From: Chara braunii
Lineage: Eukaryota; Streptophyta; Charophyceae; Charales; Characeae
DNA: 64,000 bases
Direction: 5' to 3'
NCBI GenBank assembly: GCA_003427395.1
Contig: BFEA01000293.1
Span: 252,422 to 316,421 of the forward strand
Position numbers and translations under genes: made by a program. This document shows, piece after piece, positions 58,300-64,000 of this stretch (position 1 is its first letter; each line of letters begins with the position of its first letter). The notes beneath the pieces were generated by a model. That model saw only the letters and a list, made by a program, of their open reading frames with translations, did not search any database and had not been told where the DNA came from.

Positions 58300-58489
58300 G
58301 TTTGTATGGGGGCGACGATATCGGTGTCAAGTTGCTTCACTGCACTTCCTCTGTAATCTTATTGGGTCAAATCTCTCTATACCATATCTGGTTATGATTA
58401 CAGTTAGAGAGAAACTCATGCAATAAAAACTATAAAGAAAATAGTCACTATAAACAACAGTAGGCAAACAACAAAACTATAAAGGAAAT

Positions 58490-58560
58490 AGGAAGTCCAG
58501 TTTATATAGCTCAATGGTTAGAGCGCAACCTTGTCCATCCATCATGGTGTTAGAGTGGCG
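58490..58560 (+). other. tRNA-like D-arm remnant
   Basis: Contains TAGCTCAATGGTTAGAGCGC, which resembles a tRNA A box and D-arm. No B box follows at the right distance. It heads the tandem repeat at 58,545 and may be a truncated tRNA-derived SINE head. Confidence 0.35.
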
Positions 58561-59215
58561 CACGACTGGACACACCCCCTCCTTGGGATGAAACAGGTGA
58601 GTTATTACAGACACTGCCTGTGGTCGATGATGGTTGTATGTTGGGACTGGGCTATGGTGGGATATCCTGATGCTTTTGGACTATGTGGTGGTCACGACAT
58701 TGCTGGGTGGTTTGTACAGTCTGGTTTACTCGAGCCAGGGTTAAACTTCGCAACCTTGTGCATGGACATCGTCAGGGCGTTAGAGTGACGCCCGGCTGGA
58801 CACCCCCCCTTGGGATGACGCAAGTAAGCTATTACAGGCACTGCCCGTGTACCACCCAAGGCGTAGCCGATGGTTGCGTGCACCACCCAAGGCGTAGCCG
58901 ATGGTTGTTGTATGCCGAGACTGGGATATGGTGGGATATTCTTATATTTTTTGTCTATGGGGTGGTCACGAGACTGTTGGGTGGTTTGCACGCTCTGGTT
59001 TACTCGAGCCTAGGGTTAAACTTCAGAACCTTGTGCATGGACACATGACTTGACACACACACCCTTGGGATGACGCATGTAAGCTATTACAAACACTGCC
59101 TGTGCACCACCCAAGGTGTAGCCGATGGTTGTCGTATGTTGGGACTTGGCTATGGGGTGGTCACGAGACAACTGGGTGGTTTGTACAATCTCGTTTACTC
59201 GAGCCCAGCAGAGCA
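58545..59215. repeat. ~170-270-bp tandem repeat, three units
   Basis: Units at about 58,545-58,770, 58,771-59,041 and 59,042-59,215 share CTTGGGATGA, TATTACA..CACTGCC, the GTGGTCACGA block and TTTACTCGAGCC. The middle unit contains a further 34-base duplication (CACCACCCAAGGCGTAGCCG, twice at about 58,851 and 58,881). Confidence 0.8.
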
Positions 59216-59429
59216 CATCTACAAACTATTTCACATTATGGGTCAATAGGTTAGGTCATTTGCAGGATTCACATGAGGTCCTGCATTCCAGATTATAACT
59301 TAGGATTGATCATACTCTTAGTACGTAGTTTAAGGGTTGACTCTGGCATAACAGTTTCTTAATACGGGATGTTGCCAGTGTTAGGAAATATTGAACTTCA
59401 CCCCGGGGCTAGAACGGGCTAGGGTTTCT

Positions 59430-59603
59430 TTTTAATTAGAGATGACAATATATATTCCCATGGCGTTGGAAAATTCATCCCCCAGGATTTATTAATTTAC
59501 AAGTATTTCCTCCACTTGTTAATGGAATGAAATTAGCAGATATTATGACAATTTTAGGTAGTATTGATATAATCATGGGAGAGGTAGATAACGTTGACTT
59601 TTA
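59430..59603 (+). pseudogene. Plastid ndhH 3' fragment, unit 1
   Basis: Encodes the C-terminal part of NdhH in broken form: [21 protein letters not shown]-like sequence, then [21 protein letters not shown]. The reading frame near the start is disturbed and the native stop is replaced by added codons. Confidence 0.85.
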
Positions 59604-59654
59604 ATCATAAATCTTGGGTTTATGAAAACGCGCGAAGCGATCACAATATATCAT

Positions 59655-59838
59655 CTCTTATGAGATTAAAATTCAACGCTATTAAATTAGTGATAAATTT
59701 TGGAATATCTAAAAACATAACATATTTAATATCAATTTTCTGATTCTTCTTACCTATAGTTTTACTACTAGTAATAATGAATTAAGGCGTCTTAGCAACT
59801 TTATGATTAGAAAGAAAATTTTTTGCAGACGGTTAATA
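59655..59838 (+). pseudogene. Plastid ndhA 5' fragment, unit 1
   Basis: Encodes LMRLKFNAIKLVINFGIS, then a disrupted LPIVLLLVIMN, and RKFFADG. It has an in-frame stop and a small insertion relative to unit 3. Confidence 0.8.
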
Positions 59839-60174
59839 GATTATCCAGGGTCAATAGATACAGTCCATCATTCATTGAGGCTGGCATAGAAGTCTCTTAA
59901 TAGGACGTTAAGGGTATCAGGAGATATTAGGCCTTACTGCAAGGCCAGAGCGGACACCACGGAGCACATCTGTAAACTATTTCACATTATGGGTCAATAG
60001 GTTAGGCCATTTGCAGGATTCACATGAGGTCCTGTATTCCAGATTATAACTTAAAAATAGTCATACTCCTATTACATAGTTTAAGGGTTGAGGCTAGCAT
60101 AGCAGTTCCTTAATACGGGATGTCGCCGGCGTTAGGAGATACTGCACTTCCCCCCGAGGCCAGAATGGGCTTGG

Positions 60175-60355
60175 GTATCTTTTTAATTGGGGATGACAAT
60201 ATATTCTCATGACGTTGGAAAATTCATCCCCCAGGATTTATTAATTTTACAAGTACTTCTTTCACTTGTTAATGGAATGAAATTAACAGATATTATGACA
60301 ATTTTAGGTAGTACTGATATAATAATGGGAGAGGTAGATAACGTTGAATTTTAAT
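60175..60355 (+). pseudogene. Plastid ndhH 3' fragment, unit 2
   Basis: Same segment as unit 1, with frameshifting indels (an extra T near AATTTTACAAG) and an [16 protein letters not shown] ending. Confidence 0.85.
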
Positions 60356-60404
60356 CATAAATCTTGGGTTTATGAAAACGCGCGAAGCAATCACAATATA
60401 TCAT

Positions 60405-60572
60405 ATTTTATGAGATTAAAATTCAACGCATTAAATTAGTGATAAATTTTGGTATATCTAAAAATATACCTTATTTAATATCAATCTTCTTACCTATAGT
60501 TTTACTACTAGTAATAATGAATTTAGGCGTCTATCAACTGTATGATTAGAAAGAAAAATTTCTACAGACGGT
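60405..60572 (+). pseudogene. Plastid ndhA 5' fragment, unit 2
   Basis: Same segment with a one-base loss near ATTCAACGCATTAAAT and other indels. SIFLPIVLLLVIMNLGV is still readable. Confidence 0.8.
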
Positions 60573-60908
60573 TAATAGATTCTCCAGGGTCAATAGATAC
60601 AGTCCATCATTCATTGAGGCTGGCATAGAAGTCCCTTAATAGGACGTCAAGGGTGTCAGGAGATATTAGGCTTTAATGCACGGCCAAAGCGGACACCACA
60701 GAGCATATCTACAAACTATTTCCATTATGGGTCAATAGGTTAGGTCATTTGTAGGATTTACATGAGGTCCTGTGTTCCAGATTATAACTTAGGATTGATC
60801 ATATTCCTAGTACGTAGTTTAAGGGTTGAGGCTGGCATAGCAGTTCCTTAATACAGGATGTCGCCGGTGTTAGGAGATACTGCACTTCACCCCGGGGCCA
60901 GAACGGGC

Positions 60909-61082
60909 TTAGGTATCTTTTTAATTGGAGATGACAATATATTCCCACGGCGTTGGAAAATTCATCCCCCAAGATTTATTAATTTACAAGTACTTCCTCC
61001 ACTTGTTAATGGAATGAAATTAGCAGGTATTATGACAATTTTAGGTAGTATTGATATAATTATGAGAGAGGTAGATAAATAA
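60909..61082 (+). pseudogene. Plastid ndhH 3' fragment, unit 3 (best preserved)
   Basis: 57 codons ending at TAA encode [32 protein letters not shown] and [20 protein letters not shown]. This is the exact C-terminus of NdhH, the 49-kDa-type hydrophilic subunit of the plastid NDH complex, from LGIFLIGD to the stop. Three probable damage substitutions are visible: W to R in FPWRW, G to R in PPGF and G to R in IIMGEV. Each fits a change in a G-containing codon. The upstream 85% of the gene is absent. Confidence 0.92.
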
Positions 61083-61083
61083 T

Positions 61084-61281
61084 ATGATATCATCGTACAA
61101 TATGTCATCTCTTATGAGATTAAAATTCAGCGCTATTAAACTAGTGACAGATTTTGGTATATCTGAAAATATAACTTATTTAATATCAATCTTCTTACCT
61201 ATAGTTTTACTACTAGTAATAATGATTTTAGGCATCTTAGCAACTGTATGGTTAGAAAGAAAAATTTATGCAGATGGTTAA
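61084..61281 (+). pseudogene. Plastid ndhA 5' fragment, unit 3 (best preserved)
   Basis: An open frame of 65 codons begins immediately after ndhH and contains LMRLKFSAIKLVTDFG, ISIFLPIVLLLVIMILG and ATVWLERKIYADG. It matches the N-terminus of NdhA, with its first membrane helix and the VWLERE.. signature. The ndhH-ndhA order and orientation are as in streptophyte plastid operons, so the source was a single plastid segment spanning the junction. It stops after ADG where the native protein continues. Confidence 0.9.
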
Positions 61282-61394
61282 TAAATTCTTCAAGGTCAAT
61301 AGATATAGTGCATCATTCATTGAGGCTAGCATAGCAGTCCCTTAATAGGACGTCAAGGGTGTCACCGCAGGGCCAAAGCGAACACCAGGGATAT

Positions 61395-61875
61395 ACGAGG
61401 GAACGAAGGATCCCCAACTCTCTACACCATCACCACAATAGAACATTGTAGTAATACAACACAAGGATAACAGATTCAGTCCAAAACTCACGACTTAGGG
61501 TTGGCTATCCACCTAGTACGTAGCAGAGGGTTGAGTTTGTCATAGTAGTTCCTGACGACGGGGCCGAAATGGGCTCCTGGGACACATGAGAGAACGGAGG
61601 ATTCCAACTCTCTATCATCACCACACAACTGTGCTAGATGGGAGTCACTATGCACCCTTATGAAGATCCGTAGTACCATGTTCATACCTAGCTCCCGAAG
61701 TCCCCGTGCAATCGGGCTTGCACGTCGACTGCTTGAACCGGGGCTGAGCAGGGGGTAGGGGTCTCTGCTCTTGAAGCGTCAAATCACGCAGCTTGTCCTC
61801 ATCAACTAGAGAAGTGCCTTATCACACTCTTATTCCATCTTCATTGACAACACTTCCCCAACAATTGAAGGAGAG
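61395..61875. other. Unassigned sequence with a weak repeat
   Basis: CATGAGAGAACG.AGGATTCC-like sequence recurs (61,395 and 61,588). No gene is seen. Confidence 0.4.
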
Positions 61876-61879
61876 CAAA

Positions 61880-62196
61880 GGTAAGCCTTATAATAGAATA
61901 CTCACGTACTTCGAAGGCATCCCACATATCGTTCACGGTTACAGTCAACGAACAACACCAAGATTCACATACACCATCATAGTTGCAAATACTGTCCATA
62001 TTCACAAACATGAATGTAAGAAAAATTTGAGATCACGGTAAGCCTTAGAAGGTAATACTCGCGTACTTCGAAGGCATCCCGCATATCGATCACGGTTACA
62101 GTCAACGAACAACACCAAGATTCACATACACCATCATAGTTGCAAATACTATCCATATTCACAAACATGAGCGTAAGCAAAATTCGAGATCACGTT
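61880..62196. repeat. 157-bp tandem duplication
   Basis: Copies at 61,880-62,036 and 62,037-62,196 are about 92% identical. Shared blocks include GTACTTCGAAGGCATCCC, ACAGTCAACGAACAACACC and CACAAACATGA. Confidence 0.9.
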
Positions 62197-62199
62197 TAC

Positions 62200-62730
62200 A
62201 ATAATGTGCAAAGAGTTCGAGAACACAAGAAAACATAATTGCAACATAAACGACCATTATCATATGCACAAACATGAGCAACATGAAACAACGCATATGA
62301 GATCACACATATTCACGACAACCTACAAATATAGTCAAGCAACTACGACCCGACTGGAGGTGAACATGAGTGGATCGGACCGCACGAGCAAGACGGTAGC
62401 GAAAGACAAACAAAAGTTTTGAGGAAAACTCAAAGCTAAGTGAGAAACACTACTAAACCCAACTATACATCACACAGTCTTCGGGTATGTTTCCACGAAC
62501 ATGGACATCACAAATGTGAGCAACATCCATGACATACTTTATTTCTGGGTAATTGAATTATTATCTAGCTTTCCCGGGGCGCTCGGCCGGGGTACCCCGG
62601 ATATGCAAAAAATCCACATTTTTTTTTTTTTTTTTTTGACTATCGGCCTTTGCTGCGCTTTTCGAGTATGACCCGAATCCGCCCTCATTTTGTTTTTCCA
62701 CGCATATCGTTTTCCGTTTGTGTGTGTGTG
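62200..62730. other. Unassigned sequence
   Basis: No gene is seen. CCCCGG-rich sequence lies at about 62,573-62,600 and a T run at about 62,619-62,637. Confidence 0.45.
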
Positions 62731-62734
62731 TGGG

Positions 62735-62960
62735 GGGGAGCAGAGGAGATATGGCGAAGGGAGGCAATTTGGCGGGAGGGAGGAGGGAGGGTTATCACAG
62801 GAGGGAAGCGGGAGTGCTATGGCAGGAGGGAGGAGGGAGGGCTATCACGGGAGGGAGGAGGGAGGACTATGGCGGGACGGAGGAGGGAAAACTATGGCGG
62901 GAAGGAGGACGGAGGCGGGAAGGAGGATGGAGGCGGGAAGGAGGAGGGAGGACTATGGCG
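62735..62960. repeat. Purine-rich G/A minisatellite
   Basis: Imperfect ~30-base units built from GGAGGGAGG, CTATGGCGGGA and CTATCACGGGAGG. The plus strand is strongly purine-rich with many GGG runs, so it could form G-quadruplex or triplex structures. All three frames are open as G/R/E-rich low-complexity sequence, which is a composition effect and not a sign of genes. Confidence 0.85.
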
Positions 62961-62964
62961 GGCA

Positions 62965-63700
62965 ACAGAAAAAAACCTCTGTTAATTTTAAGGTTGGAGA
63001 AACGTTTGCCTAGTTCGAGAAACATTTAAAGTAACGTTGGTGCTGAAAGCAACGTTCGTCAAACCGGTCAACAATTATCCGGTAATAAAAATGTTGAATT
63101 GAGTGTTGCTGAAGTCATGACGAACGTTGCTTGAGTGTTGCTGTGGCAAGTATCGCACCTGCTGGTGGGTGCAACTCCCGCATGTTCCCTCGTTGGAGGC
63201 TTGAGCACGGATGTGGCTGCTATGGGGTAGAGGGAACTATAATGACAATATAAAAGGCCTGGAAGACCGCCCTGTCCACATTTGACAGATAATTGATTTT
63301 ATTTATTTATTATTATTATTTTTTTTTTTTTTTACACAACTCTGTCACTTATATTCCAAATCAACAACAGGACCAATCCTGCTGCCTCCCCTCAGGTCCC
63401 CTCCCTTACGAACATCGGCAGACTCTGCTCAATGCAGTTCGGGGGATCTAGTGGTCTATAGAGGACGTTCCCGACCTTCCACTTCGACTTTCAAGGGGGG
63501 GAAAAAAAAAAAAAATGAAGCTTCAAAAACACCCCCTGAGTTAAAAAACCATAAAATTGAAGCTTCCCGCCGAACGAATGTGGCCAACTAAAACAGCAAC
63601 AATACATTTCTAAAAGATGTTGTTGGACGTCGGCCACTTAGAAACGGCGGGTTGGGCAAAAACAAGTGGGCAGTCGATGTCCACTGCAATCGGCGTAAGA
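62965..63700. other. Unassigned sequence
   Basis: A TTA/T-run block lies at about 63,297-63,334 and an A run at 63,500-63,514. No frame or family is recognisable. Confidence 0.45.
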
Positions 63701-63703
63701 TTT

Positions 63704-63765
63704 GGGTCACCCCGGGCCGCACGTCGTCGAAAGCGGGTCACCCCGGGCCGCACGTCGTCGAAAGC
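63704..63765. repeat. Perfect 31-bp tandem duplication
   Basis: Two identical copies (63,704-63,734 and 63,735-63,765) start GGGTCACCCCGGGCC and end CGTCGTCGAAAGC. Confidence 0.95.
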
Positions 63766-64000
63766 CCAGCCTCGAAGCGTGACTCTTGGCTAGTGGGACT
63801 TGGCCGTTGTACCCATTGAATCATACCGTCGGCCAGCGCACCCGACCGACCCACCGCGCAGACTATTCCATACTTTTTCAAATTGCGGTGGGATTTTGTG
63901 CATTTAGCCACCATACTGCAGAAGGGGGCCTCCTACGCCCCTAACGGGAAAAAAAAAAAATTTGGCGCACATATTTTTGTTTTTCCCGCCGTCGCAGGTG

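Larger units (their letters stand above)
59219..61390. repeat. Tandem array of a ~740-bp unit carrying plastid ndhH/ndhA
   Basis: Three units start at CTRYAAACTATTTC near 59,219, 59,968 and 60,709 (lengths about 749, 741 and 680). Each unit has about 220 bases of non-plastid sequence (GGTCAATAGGTTAGG, CATAGCAGTTCCTTAATAC), then the ndhH 3' end, a short spacer, the ndhA 5' end, and a tail with CAGTCCATCATTCATTGAGG-like sequence. A fourth, plastid-free remnant follows at about 61,480-61,580. The units differ by substitutions and indels, so amplification was not recent. Confidence 0.88.

Overview
This is repeat-dense, gene-poor nuclear DNA from a streptophyte, meaning a charophyte-type alga or a plant. 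Four observations point there. Fragments of plastid ndhH, ndhA and ndhB occur, genes typical of streptophyte plastids. One pseudogene is a plant-type mitochondrial rpl16 ending in the characteristic STKFVQWS. A short interstitial TTTAGGG tract is present. There are many long microsatellites. The species cannot be fixed from this sequence; a Chara-like charophyte or an early land plant would fit. I find no convincing intact protein-coding gene on either strand. The longest open frame is about 190 codons, and the longer frames lie in repeats or in simple sequence.

Layout: 1-10.25 kb holds anonymous AT-rich DNA, a 1.05-kb tandem duplication (3.5-5.6 kb), smaller duplications, CA/GT microsatellites and a tRNA-derived SINE-like element (9.16-9.5 kb). 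10.25-14.23 kb is copy L of an unnamed ~4-kb composite repeat without coding capacity. 14.3-25.2 kb and 25.2-36.1 kb are the same 10,913-bp sequence twice, separated by a single N and apparently differing at one base; this is most likely an assembly overlap that was never merged. Each copy begins with a broken mitochondrial rpl16. 36.0-40.4 kb is a related repeat (copy M) with two arrays of a ~161-bp unit. 40.4-47.9 kb is microsatellite territory (TAA, CA, CT, CAT and a GTGCAC-rich array interrupted by 70 N). 49.4-53.6 kb is a mosaic of plastid fragments (rpoB, rps7, rpoA-like, rpl2, ndhA, rps12, atpI, ndhB, a tRNA) between two ~320-bp direct repeats. 53.2-56.9 kb is copy R of the L repeat, in the opposite orientation. 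57.8-59.2 kb has tandem repeats and an exact Nextera mate-pair junction adapter (58,262-58,299), an unambiguous library artefact. 59.2-61.4 kb is a ~740-bp unit in three tandem copies, each carrying the plastid ndhH/ndhA junction. 61.4-64 kb has further small tandem repeats and a purine-rich minisatellite.

Nothing here works together as a pathway or operon. The biology on show is genome turnover: organelle DNA moving to the nucleus, being shuffled, decaying, and being carried and amplified inside repeats. Two features must be treated as assembly artefacts before any biological reading: the mate-pair junction, and very probably the 10.9-kb duplication. All homology calls come from reading translations by eye and recalling family sequences; no database search was run.
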